DNA of 64,000 nucleotides from Deltaproteobacteria bacterium (GTDB taxonomy: Bacteria; Lernaellota; Lernaellaia; JACKCT01), in NCBI GenBank assembly GCA_020845895.1, contig JADLEX010000053.1, positions 1 through 64,000 of the forward strand. The letters are read 5' to 3'. A program made the translations under genes and the position numbers. Positions 54,172-62,028 of the stretch are shown here, one piece after another. How positions within the stretch are numbered: the stretch's first letter is position 1; each line of letters begins with the position of its first letter. The notes beneath the pieces are model-generated. The model did not search any database. It saw only the letters and a program-made list of their open reading frames with translations, and was not told the DNA's origin.

Positions 54172-54900
54172 TCAGTCTTCCGTCCCGCCGGTCCCGTGGG
54201 AACGTTCACCGAAGATCGCCAGGGAGAGTTGCGGCGTCGGCGGCTCGGCGACGGGCTTCACGTCGGATTCGCGCAGGTCGGTCCCGCCCGAGCCTTCGCG
54301 CCACGCGCCGCGCACGAACGCACGGACCATCGCGACGGACGCGTCGCCCGGCACCTCGCTGGGCCACGAATCGCGCGCGAGCGAGGCCGCCTCGCGGTCG
54401 AGATACACCGTTTCGATGCCGAATTTCGCGAGCATCGCCTCCGCTTCCTCCGACTTCTCCGGGCTCGCCTGACTGTAGAACAGCACCTTGCGGACAACCG
54501 CCGGAGACAACCCGTAGCCGATGCGCAGCGCGTCCACCGCGTCGTCGGAGAGCGCCTCGGTCACGCCGGCCAATAGGTGCGAACGCAGCAGACTCGGCGT
54601 CAGATGCGCGCCGGGATTCCACCACGCGCGAATCGCGCCCACGACCGCCTCCGCGAGGCTTCCACCGCGAATCCGCAAACCGACGACATCGAAATTTTTC
54701 ACGACCGGCCCGGCCTCGGACACCCCCGCCACGCTGACGCCGAACGCGGCGAGATAGCCCTGCGACGCAAGGTATCGCTTGACCAACGCTTCGGCGATCC
54801 GTTCCACACCGGCTCCTTGCGCGAAGTGTATGCGCCGCGCGTGCCGCGGGTCAATCGGCTCGGCGGATTCGAGCCGCGGAATTTCCAGACGTCCTGACAA
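54172..54900 (-). CDS. Hypothetical protein, first gene of the ClpX-like operon
   Basis: The 242-residue product has an N-terminal half with alternating strands and helices (LVKRYLASQGYLAAFGVSVA, FDVVGLRI) and a region VVRKVLFYSQASPEKSEEAE. These recall small alpha/beta nuclease-like or Rossmann-like folds, but no motif is decisive. There is no signal peptide or membrane helix. It heads the run of eight tightly overlapping genes ending at 47513 and is separated by only 20 bases from the divergent SGNH gene. Confidence 0.7.
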   Translation of the reverse strand: MSGRLEIPRLESAEPIDPRHARRIHFAQGAGVERIAEALVKRYLASQGYLAAFGVSVAGVSEAGPVVKNFDVVGLRIRGGSLAEAVVGAIRAWWNPGAHLTPSLLRSHLLAGVTEALSDDAVDALRIGYGLSPAVVRKVLFYSQASPEKSEEAEAMLAKFGIETVYLDREAASLARDSWPSEVPGDASVAMVRAFVRGAWREGSGGTDLRESDVKPVAEPPTPQLSLAIFGERSHGTGGTED

Positions 54901-54920
54901 CGCCGCGCGATCCCCCTAAG

Positions 54921-56183
54921 ATGCTGGGGCGCATGACACTTCAAAATCCCAGGGGTTGGACGCGAAGGATCCCCAAGCCTTCGGCGCGCGTCATCTGGAG
55001 CTGGCCGGCGGCCTTCGCGCTGACGCTTTGGATTTTCAAGAACGACGAGGACGTTTCGCGCCACATGGCGCAGGTCGCCATCGTGTGGCTGCCGCTGCTG
55101 CTCGTGCTGTTCCTGCCGGAAATCGTCCGTTACTGGAGGAAGGCTCTTCTTGTTCTTGCGTCCACGGCGCTCGCGGCGGGTGCGGTCACGCTCGCGGGAC
55201 CGACGATCCTGCAGCGCGTCGTCATGCCGATGTACTACCTCGATGTCGATCACTGGCCGCGTCCCGGCACGTATTCGCTCAACAGCGACGGCGTGTTCGG
55301 CCCGGAACCCGATTCGATCCGCGACGACGATTTCGTCATCATTTTCCTCGGCGACTCGTACACCGAGGGCATGACGCTCTCGCGCGACATGGCCTTCCCG
55401 ACCGTGATCGAAAAGCGGCTCGCCGCCGAAATGCCGAGTTCGCGCATCGTCGTCCTGAACATGGGGTGGGCGTCGTCGAGTCCGCTGACGCAGCTCCGCC
55501 GGTTTCAGGCGATCGGCGCGAGGTACAAGCCCGACCTCGTTCTTCAGTTCTTCGACATGACGGACTTTCACGATGACATTCAAGGGCTCTACAAACTTCG
55601 TGAAGGGGGGCTCGACAAACCCACCGACATGTCGATCTGGGAGGCGATTCTCGTGCGGTTCAGCGTGTCGCTGGGCGTGGCGCGCTTCGACGAGTGGGTG
55701 CGCTTCAATCGCCCGGGGTGGGAGCCGCTCGTTCCTGAAACGCAGATTCCCGTTCCGACGCAGCGTTACTTCGCCCTGTTCGAGCCGCTGGCGAATACGG
55801 AGCCGCTGCTCGATCCGACCTGGGGTTTCCTGACATCGCTCGCGAACGAATCGGCACAACTCGGCGCGAAGTACATGCTCTTCGTCTACCCTCGATATCA
55901 GCAGTATGACCCGGCCGAAAGCCCGAACGACTGGGAAAAGGGGTACTTCCCCACCACGCCCGATCATCTGGAAGAGCCGTTCAAATGGTTTGAGCGCAGA
56001 GCCCCTTCCTCTTCTTTTCCGATCTATTCGATGCTCGGCGACTTCCGTTCGCGGGCCGACCGCACCCCGCTGTGTCAGGAAAACGATCCGCACTGGAACG
56101 AAAAAGGCCACGAGTTCGTCGCGGACGTCGTGATCCGCGAACTGCGCGTCCGAAACCTGCTGCCTGTGTCGGGGACCCCATGA
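54921..56183 (+). CDS. SGNH/GDSL-type hydrolase with N-terminal membrane helices
   Basis: The 420-residue product has two or three hydrophobic helices in the first ~90 residues, then an SGNH hydrolase: FLGDSYTEGM (nucleophile Ser), NMGWASSSP for the Gly/Asn blocks, and DPHWNEKGH for the catalytic Asp/His. AlgX/AlgJ-like SGNH enzymes of this layout add or remove acetyl groups on surface polysaccharides. It overlaps the next gene by four bases, so the pair probably forms an acyl-transfer unit. The start at 54921 has no strong ribosome site; ATG 54933 is an alternative. Confidence 0.83.
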   Translation: MLGRMTLQNPRGWTRRIPKPSARVIWSWPAAFALTLWIFKNDEDVSRHMAQVAIVWLPLLLVLFLPEIVRYWRKALLVLASTALAAGAVTLAGPTILQRVVMPMYYLDVDHWPRPGTYSLNSDGVFGPEPDSIRDDDFVIIFLGDSYTEGMTLSRDMAFPTVIEKRLAAEMPSSRIVVLNMGWASSSPLTQLRRFQAIGARYKPDLVLQFFDMTDFHDDIQGLYKLREGGLDKPTDMSIWEAILVRFSVSLGVARFDEWVRFNRPGWEPLVPETQIPVPTQRYFALFEPLANTEPLLDPTWGFLTSLANESAQLGAKYMLFVYPRYQQYDPAESPNDWEKGYFPTTPDHLEEPFKWFERRAPSSSFPIYSMLGDFRSRADRTPLCQENDPHWNEKGHEFVADVVIRELRVRNLLPVSGTP

Positions 56184-57565
56184 ACGATTCCTTCGTTCCG
56201 CTCGATCTTCCATCGGAAGGTCTGTTGATTTGGGAGCAGCCCGGGTTTCCGCAGACCGACTACGCCGCGTTCGTGCTGCTCGGTCGCCTCGACCCGGGCG
56301 CAATGGACGATGCCCTCGCGGGTGTGCTGGCGACACGACCGACGTTTACCTCTCGCCTCGTCTGGAGGCGAATTGGTTGGTCGATGCGACCGGTTTGGAT
56401 CGATGGCCCGCCGGGGCGACCGGGGTTCGCACGGCGGGACTTTCGCGCCGAACGGGCTCCCGCTGATCTCGAAGACTGGGTTCACGACAAAATGAAGCCG
56501 GTCACGACGCGGATTCAGGATCTCGCGACCGAACCGCCGATTGCTTTCGAATTGTGGCACATCGACGACGAACGCTGGGTTCTCGTCATCGTTTTTCATC
56601 ACGTCGCCACCGACGGCGGCGGGCTCTACGACGTGTTGCGCGAACTTTTTGCCCGGTATCACGAGCGCGTGATGGGTATGCGTCCGTCGTGGGCCGACGT
56701 GGCGGGGATTCACGCGCAGGTCGGATCGAGTCCGCCGATCGCCCCGGTTTCCACGCCGCGCATGGTGCTGCGGACCCTTCGGATGGATCAGGACTACCCG
56801 GGATCGCAGGTCGCCCAACCGTGGGGCTCGAGCGATCGGCCGAGCGGGCGGCGGATGATCCGGTACAGGTACGACGATCCGGCGCTCCTGCGGGGACTGC
56901 GTCGTCGTGCTGCCCGCTCCGGCGGTTCGATGACCGACCTGTGTCTGGCGGCCTCGAAATTGGCGATCGAGGAATGGAACCGGGCGCACGGCGCGGACGC
57001 CGACGTGTTTCTGCACGGATTTGCCGTCAACCAGCGGGCTCGGCGCCCCGCTGCCCAAATCGAAGGTCAGGGCAACCCCATGTCCGGTTTCGCGATCCCG
57101 AGCCGCGCCGTCGAGCGACGCAACCCCGAGACGGTCTTGCAACTCGTCATCGCGCGGCGCAAGGCGGGCATGGATCAGGGCTACGACATCGCGATGAGCG
57201 AGATGGGGCGCAAGCTCCAGCGCATCGGCCTCGCCCTGCCGCGTTCGGGTCGGTACACGGCGCTCCGAACCATTTTCGACCGGAAGATCTCGTTCTTTCT
57301 CACCAACCTCGGCGTCGTCTGGCCGGTCATCCGCGACGGCCGCCCGACGGGCGAGACCGCCATCCGCGAGGTCGGCCGCGCGGTGCTGCACGACGTGCAC
57401 AGCAGCGTCGGCGGCACGGCGAACAACCCCGCCGCGATGATTCTGCGGACATTCCTCGGCCGGTTCTACATGGTGTTCACACTCGGCGGGCAGCGGTTTC
57501 GCGACGACGAGGCGCGCGGTTTCGCCGACACCGTGGTGCGTCGCGTTTTCGACTGGCTCGACTGA
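56180..57565 (+). CDS. Condensation-domain/BAHD-like acyltransferase
   Basis: The 461-residue product carries HHVATDGGG, the HHxxxDG catalytic motif of condensation-domain, wax-ester-synthase and BAHD-like CoA-dependent acyltransferases, placed at about residue 140 as usual. The second half (FLTNLGVVWPVI) has the family DFGWG-like position replaced. It therefore likely moves an acyl group onto an alcohol or amine. The ATG overlaps the stop of the membrane SGNH hydrolase gene as ATGA. It converges on the carbamate kinase gene. Confidence 0.75.
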   Translation: MNDSFVPLDLPSEGLLIWEQPGFPQTDYAAFVLLGRLDPGAMDDALAGVLATRPTFTSRLVWRRIGWSMRPVWIDGPPGRPGFARRDFRAERAPADLEDWVHDKMKPVTTRIQDLATEPPIAFELWHIDDERWVLVIVFHHVATDGGGLYDVLRELFARYHERVMGMRPSWADVAGIHAQVGSSPPIAPVSTPRMVLRTLRMDQDYPGSQVAQPWGSSDRPSGRRMIRYRYDDPALLRGLRRRAARSGGSMTDLCLAASKLAIEEWNRAHGADADVFLHGFAVNQRARRPAAQIEGQGNPMSGFAIPSRAVERRNPETVLQLVIARRKAGMDQGYDIAMSEMGRKLQRIGLALPRSGRYTALRTIFDRKISFFLTNLGVVWPVIRDGRPTGETAIREVGRAVLHDVHSSVGGTANNPAAMILRTFLGRFYMVFTLGGQRFRDDEARGFADTVVRRVFDWLD

Positions 57566-57580
57566 CGCGCGATGCCGCGA

Positions 57581-58540
57581 TTAAGGGACGATCGTCGTCC
57601 CGTCCTTGCCCTCAATGGCCGCGGAAAGACGATCGGCGCTTGTGATGAGCGCTTCGCGGCCGCCGCGTTGCACGAACTGGATCGCCGCGTTGACCTTGGG
57701 GCCAATGGACCCGGGCGGGAAGTGACCTTCGGCGAGGTAGTCGGTGATCTCGGAGAGAGTCACGCGATCGAGCGCCCGCTCCTTCGGCGAACCGAAGTGA
57801 ACGCACACCTTGGGCTCCGGCATGAGGATGATGAGCGTGTCGGCGCGGATTTCCGATGCGAGCATCGCGCTCGTCAGGTCCTTGTCGATCACCGCCTCAA
57901 CGCCTTCGTACCTCCCGTTCGGGCCGACCTTGATCGGAATGCCGCCGCCTCCGCCGGCGATCACGATGTTTCCCTCCATGGCGCTGTGACGCACCATGTG
58001 GCGCTGCACGATCTTGAGCGGTCGGGGACTGGGCACGACGCGCCGCCAACCGTGTTCGCCGTCTTCGATCATCTGCCAACCGAATTCGCCGTGGAGATGA
58101 TCGGCTTCGTCCTTCGAATAGTACATGCCGATCGGCTTCGACGGCCTCGCGAACGCCGGATCGTTGGGATCCACAATCACCTGCGTGATCATGGTGACGA
58201 CGTACCGCTGCGCCTCCTCCTCGCGAAGCCGGTTCAGAAACGCCTGCTGAAGAATGTATCCGATCGACCCGCCGGTCTCGGCCACCAACACGTCGAGCGG
58301 CGTACGCGGCAGCAGGTCTTTGGACGCCTCGTTCCGCAACAGCAGATTGCCGACCTGCGGGCCGTTGCCGTGCGTGATGACGATGTTGTCGTCGCGACGC
58401 ACCAGCTCCATCAACTGATCGACGGTCTTTTCCGCGTTGGCTTCCTGCGTCTCGATGGTCGGGACATCGCCGTGACGAATCAGGGCGTTTCCGCCCAACG
58501 CCACCAAGGTCATTCGCCGATCGCTACGATAGATATCCAT
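57581..58540 (-). CDS. arcC: Carbamate kinase
   Basis: The product is 319 residues and typical of the amino-acid-kinase fold. It has LVALGGNALIR near the start, THGNGPQVGNLLLRNE, AETGGSIGYILQQ, and VIAGGGGGIPIK with AVIDKDLTSAMLA. The enzyme makes ATP and carbamate from carbamoyl phosphate and ADP in the last step of the arginine deiminase or related pathways. No arcA or arcB is next to it. It starts one base after the GT2 gene ends, so the two are probably co-transcribed despite unrelated functions. Confidence 0.94.
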   Translation of the reverse strand: MDIYRSDRRMTLVALGGNALIRHGDVPTIETQEANAEKTVDQLMELVRRDDNIVITHGNGPQVGNLLLRNEASKDLLPRTPLDVLVAETGGSIGYILQQAFLNRLREEEAQRYVVTMITQVIVDPNDPAFARPSKPIGMYYSKDEADHLHGEFGWQMIEDGEHGWRRVVPSPRPLKIVQRHMVRHSAMEGNIVIAGGGGGIPIKVGPNGRYEGVEAVIDKDLTSAMLASEIRADTLIILMPEPKVCVHFGSPKERALDRVTLSEITDYLAEGHFPPGSIGPKVNAAIQFVQRGGREALITSADRLSAAIEGKDGTTIVP

Positions 58541-58541
58541 T

Positions 58542-59249
58542 TCAACTCCGCGGCCGCGTGGGCGGCGGCGTCATCATACGAAAAGCCCGTGCCTCGCGCA
58601 CCACTTGCCACACGTGGCGAATGCCGGCGAGTTTCGACGTGCCGGCGGGACGTGCCCGGTGCGTCACGTCGATTTGCGTGAAAGTGCATCCCGCGCGTCG
58701 CAGGCCGACGAGCATCTCCGCGTCGATGAAAACGCCGTCGGAACGCAGATCGAGCGTACGTACCGCGTCTCCCGGGAAGATCTTGAAAGAACAGTTGATG
58801 TCGTCCACGGGCAAATCGAACGCGAGACGCATGAGCGCGTTGAATATGCGTGATTGAAACCGGCGTCCCGAGTGATCGCGTCGGATCGCGCGGCGTCCCA
58901 CCACGACCCGGTCTTCGTTCGCGATCGCGTGAGCTCGAGGCAGGTCGGCCCAGTCGAACTGTCCGTCGCCATCTGTGTAAAAGACGAGTCGACCGATCGA
59001 TGCGGCGATTCCCGAACGCAGGGCCATGCCGTAGCCTCGGTTCGACGCATGTCGAACGACGCGCAACCGGGAGGCTTCGGTCGCCAGTCGTTCGAGAATC
59101 CCGCGCGTGCCGTCGGTGCTTCCGTCGTCCACGACGATGAGTTCCGATGAGACCGCGAGCGAGTCGAGGGCGGCGAGCGCTTCGCGAACGGTGAATTCGA
59201 TCGTCGGCGCTTCGTTGAACACGGGCATGAAGGCCGACAGTTCGGTCAT
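58542..59249 (-). CDS. GT2 glycosyltransferase (DPM1/DPG synthase-like)
   Basis: The 235-residue product has the GT-A layout of polyprenyl-phosphate glycosyltransferases: FMPVFNEAPTIEFTV at the start, VVDDGSTDGTRGILE, RGYGMALRSGI, and the metal-binding acidic block YTDGDGQFDWADL (in place of DAD). There is no C-terminal membrane helix. These enzymes load a sugar onto dolichyl or undecaprenyl phosphate as donor for membrane glycosyltransferases. It lies between carbamate kinase and a membrane propeller protein, with gaps of 1 and 4 bases. Confidence 0.9.
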   Translation of the reverse strand: MTELSAFMPVFNEAPTIEFTVREALAALDSLAVSSELIVVDDGSTDGTRGILERLATEASRLRVVRHASNRGYGMALRSGIAASIGRLVFYTDGDGQFDWADLPRAHAIANEDRVVVGRRAIRRDHSGRRFQSRIFNALMRLAFDLPVDDINCSFKIFPGDAVRTLDLRSDGVFIDAEMLVGLRRAGCTFTQIDVTHRARPAGTSKLAGIRHVWQVVREARAFRMMTPPPTRPRS

Positions 59250-59253
59250 CGCG

Positions 59254-60789
59254 TCAGTTTCCCGCTGAACCCAACGGGCCCGCCGCCGCCAGCATGCGAT
59301 TCACGAGCACCTCGAAAAGTCCGCATCCCGACGCGGCGAAAACACGGCCGGAGCCCGTCTCGAAATGGATCGATCGCGCGAGCCGGCCGAGTTTCACGCT
59401 CGCACGCGTCTCGTGATCGTCGAGCCCGATCAGGTCGAGGCGACCGTCGGTGTAGCCCGCCGTGATGATGAGGCGGCGATTCAGATCCAGGTAAAGTTCC
59501 CGCACGGTCGTGCCCGTCGGGATGGTCTTTTCGAGTTCCAGCGTCTCTCCATTGAGCACGGCGATCTCGCGCGTCAGCGTTCCCGCCGCGTAAACGCGGT
59601 CCGTCACCGGGTCGTAATCGAGCCCGATCGTCGGAATCTTGATATTGCGTTCTATGAGCGGAGCGAGAAACTCCTCGGAGAGCATCAGAAATTCGCCGGA
59701 GATGGACGACGCATAGTAGACTTTCCTTTCTGGTTGGTGAACGAAAGTGTCGATCAGGCTCATGAAGAGGGCGCGGGAGACCTTGCGGTAGAGCGTCTGT
59801 TTGAAGGTGTCGCGATCGTAGACGCCCACCGCGCCCTCGTAGTTCAGGATCAGCAGGCGATTTCGCGCCTCATCGAGATAGACGCGAATCGGCTCATATC
59901 CTGGGCGGATCTCGGCGAGTTGCGTGAACCCGTTGCGGTATTCGATCACGCGCACCGTATGGTCACCGTCTACGTCGAGAACGACGACGTAGATGCGCCC
60001 GCGCCCGGGATCGACCGTAATTCGCTGCGGATAGGTTCCGGTACTTTCCGAGGAGATGGGAATCAGAGCCGCCGACGAGAAATCGGGGGACGAGAACGAC
60101 GTGGCTCCGATGGCGTCGTTCGGCACCGCAGGTTTCCATGGCATCTTCAGAAAGCCGGATCGCCGCTGCTTGAGCGTGAAGAACAGTCGATCCGCCGCGG
60201 GGTCGGATTTCACGTCGTAGGGAAAAGCGTCTTCGACCTCGGAGCGGTCGACGATCTGCGCTCTCGTGATGATAGGTCGCAGAAATGGACTCGCCTCGAC
60301 CTGCTCGCAGGTCGTGTCGGTGGACCCGTAGGCGTTGACGCCCATGGCTCCGATGCCCGCGAGCGCCGGGATAAGTATGAGAAGCGGAAGATCGGGTTTG
60401 ATTTCGGCGGGCATTCGTTTTCTCAAGACCAGCGACGCGAGAACCCAAACGCCGAGAACCATCGCGAGCCACTGCGAAAATTCGGGGTACAGGCCGTAGC
60501 CCACGGGCGCGTAGCCCAAGCCGGGAAGCGCAAGGATGGTGATCGTGCCCAGAACGCAACGACGATGCAGACGCGCGATCGTGGCTTCCCGCGCCACACG
60601 CCAGGTGCGGTACTTTTTGACCCGTTGGGTGGCGATGCGATCGCCGACCCCGATTCCGGCGAATCCCAGCGCCAAGGAAGACAGCACGGAATAAAACGCC
60701 AACCGGCGTTCAAGAAATGTCAGATTGAGATAAAATGCGATGGGAATCAGCAATACGCAGTAAAACAGGGTCCGCCGGAGCGTGAGCAT
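59254..60789 (-). CDS. Membrane protein with a YVTN-type beta-propeller domain
   Basis: The product is 511 residues. About five transmembrane helices occupy the first ~160 residues (RRTLFYCVLLIPIAFYLNL first). The remaining ~350 residues form repeated blades of the YVTN/NHL kind (PQRITVDPGRGRIYVVVLD, VYLDEARNRLLILNYEG, LDYDPVTDRVYAAGTL), likely a periplasmic propeller. No enzyme motif is seen. I chose ATG 60789; the frame is also open to TTG 60825. It heads the run propeller-GT2-arcC on the reverse strand, divergent from the tiny peptide gene. Confidence 0.78.
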   Translation of the reverse strand: MLTLRRTLFYCVLLIPIAFYLNLTFLERRLAFYSVLSSLALGFAGIGVGDRIATQRVKKYRTWRVAREATIARLHRRCVLGTITILALPGLGYAPVGYGLYPEFSQWLAMVLGVWVLASLVLRKRMPAEIKPDLPLLILIPALAGIGAMGVNAYGSTDTTCEQVEASPFLRPIITRAQIVDRSEVEDAFPYDVKSDPAADRLFFTLKQRRSGFLKMPWKPAVPNDAIGATSFSSPDFSSAALIPISSESTGTYPQRITVDPGRGRIYVVVLDVDGDHTVRVIEYRNGFTQLAEIRPGYEPIRVYLDEARNRLLILNYEGAVGVYDRDTFKQTLYRKVSRALFMSLIDTFVHQPERKVYYASSISGEFLMLSEEFLAPLIERNIKIPTIGLDYDPVTDRVYAAGTLTREIAVLNGETLELEKTIPTGTTVRELYLDLNRRLIITAGYTDGRLDLIGLDDHETRASVKLGRLARSIHFETGSGRVFAASGCGLFEVLVNRMLAAAGPLGSAGN

Positions 60790-60885
60790 GGGCGAGAATC
60801 TACGCGAATGGCTCCCCACGATCAACGGCGGTTCCGACCGGGAGCCTCGCGACGCCCGGCAGCCTCACAGGAACAAAACTATTTG

Positions 60886-60915
60886 TTGACACCCGACGCG
60901 GCGTTCGGGTACTGT
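60886..60915 (+). promoter_or_regulatory. Promoter of the tiny peptide gene
   Basis: A perfect TTGACA (60886-60891) and TACTGT (60910-60915) are separated by 18 bases, with a start expected near 60922, about 40 bases before the peptide ATG. Upstream of it is AT-rich sequence (AAAACTATTTG) in an otherwise GC-rich setting. Confidence 0.5.
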
Positions 60916-60962
60916 TTTCGATGTCACCAAGGGTCCTGACCTTGAACGAGAAGGAGGCTCCA

Positions 60963-61013
60963 ATGAACTGGCGTCCATCTCCGAAGCCCAAGCCGAAGCC
61001 GCCGACGCCCTGA
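60963..61013 (+). CDS. 16-residue Pro/Lys-rich peptide gene
   Basis: A strong ribosome site AAGGAGG, five bases before ATG, precedes the frame MNWRPSPKPKPKPPTP and TGA. Promoter (60886-60915), ribosome site, frame and a hairpin terminator (61047-61081) form a complete small transcription unit. The peptide has seven prolines and four basic residues in the pattern PxPKPKPKPP. The next genes are a methyltransferase and two B12-type radical SAM proteins. It may be a peptide substrate for them (a RiPP precursor), a leader peptide whose poly-proline-like translation controls read-through into them, or a free small peptide. None of these is proven. Confidence 0.6.
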   Translation: MNWRPSPKPKPKPPTP

Positions 61014-61046
61014 AGCGACGACGTTTTCTTCCTTGGTCCGAGGGTG

Positions 61047-61081
61047 AACAGAGGCGGCGATGAGCCGTCTCTGTTGGTTTT
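61047..61081 (+). terminator. Hairpin terminator/attenuator after the tiny peptide gene
   Basis: AACAGAGGCGGC (61047-61058) pairs with GCCGTCTCTGTT (61064-61075), twelve pairs with one G-T wobble and a 5-nt loop, followed by GGTTTTTC. It begins 33 bases after the peptide stop and ends 26 bases before the methyltransferase start, the position of a classic attenuator. Confidence 0.8.
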
Positions 61082-61106
61082 TCAGCCCGAATTTCGTCCT
61101 CGTCTC

Positions 61107-62024
61107 ATGCCGATGGTGACCCGCTCGCCCGTCAGCACCGCCATTCGCCTCCTGTATGGCGGAGCACCCGACCGACAAAGAGCGCTCACCGGCGATCCTT
61201 TTCTCGACAACGTTTGGGCATTCGAGCAGGCCGCCGCCAACCCGGTCGCGGCGGATTTTCTCGACGAAGCTTCGCCGTACTTCCCGATCAAGCGCCTGTC
61301 CACTTCGATCTATCGCGGACAACTTGAGAAAGCGGTCGTCCACGCGCCATTGCGCACACGCGCCCTCGACGCCGGATGCGGGATCGGCCGCTCGACGCTG
61401 CTGCTGTCCGAGGTCTTTCCGCGCGTTGTCGCGTTCGACCCCTGCCGGGCAAATATCGATTTTTGCGAGGCCCGACTCGCGAAAATCGGACACGAGGGCA
61501 AGGAACTTCACTGGGATGGGGTCGAGTTTCTTGATACCATCCAAAGCCAAGAGTTCGATTTTGTTCTGGCGCTGGAGTTCGTCTGCTACACGGGCGATCC
61601 GGCGCGTACCGTTGCCGAGTTGGCGCGAGTTCTGAAAGATGGCGGAGTGATGATGCTGTCCGTGGAAGCCACACCGGGCGCCCTGATCGCCGGAGACACC
61701 GATCCCGGATCGTTCGATTTCGTTCGAATGTCCCGAGACGACGACTCCGTCGATCTTCGGCAAGCCGGGCGATACGTTCGGCTGTTCCATCGGGAATCGC
61801 TCGCCTCCCTGTGCCGAAACGCCGGACTCGATCCCGTCCGCATCATCGCCTCGCACTTCTTCGGCGAGGGTCCGTTCTGGCAGACCGTGGACGACGATCG
61901 GCTTCGCGATGACGAATATCTTCGCACCGTGACGAAAGCGGACTGTGAGTTTCGCCTTAGCCCCGGTGCATCCCGGTTCGCACGAGTTCTCACGGCGGTC
62001 GCGATCAAGCCGCGGAAAGCTTAG
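61107..62024 (+). CDS. Class I SAM-dependent methyltransferase
   Basis: The 305-residue product has ALDAGCGIGRSTLLLSEVFP (motif I), VVAFDPCRANIDF (motif II) and LALEFVCYTGDPARTVAELA in the expected order. The N-terminal ~95 residues are helical. The ATG at 61107 is used because an upstream GTG at 61044 would place the terminator hairpin inside the gene; ATG 61113 is a close alternative. It stops four bases before the next gene, a B12-type radical SAM enzyme, so the two should be co-transcribed. The substrate is unknown. Confidence 0.85.
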   Translation: MPMVTRSPVSTAIRLLYGGAPDRQRALTGDPFLDNVWAFEQAAANPVAADFLDEASPYFPIKRLSTSIYRGQLEKAVVHAPLRTRALDAGCGIGRSTLLLSEVFPRVVAFDPCRANIDFCEARLAKIGHEGKELHWDGVEFLDTIQSQEFDFVLALEFVCYTGDPARTVAELARVLKDGGVMMLSVEATPGALIAGDTDPGSFDFVRMSRDDDSVDLRQAGRYVRLFHRESLASLCRNAGLDPVRIIASHFFGEGPFWQTVDDDRLRDDEYLRTVTKADCEFRLSPGASRFARVLTAVAIKPRKA

Positions 62025-62028
62025 GAAC

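Noticed and set aside
59365-60939. A 524-codon forward frame opposite the propeller protein
   Set aside because: No hydrophobic or motif pattern; the reverse frame has transmembrane helices and repeated blades.
61060-61119. A 19-codon frame starting at ATG 61060 after the tiny peptide gene
   Set aside because: It lies inside the terminator stem, and the product has no supporting feature.
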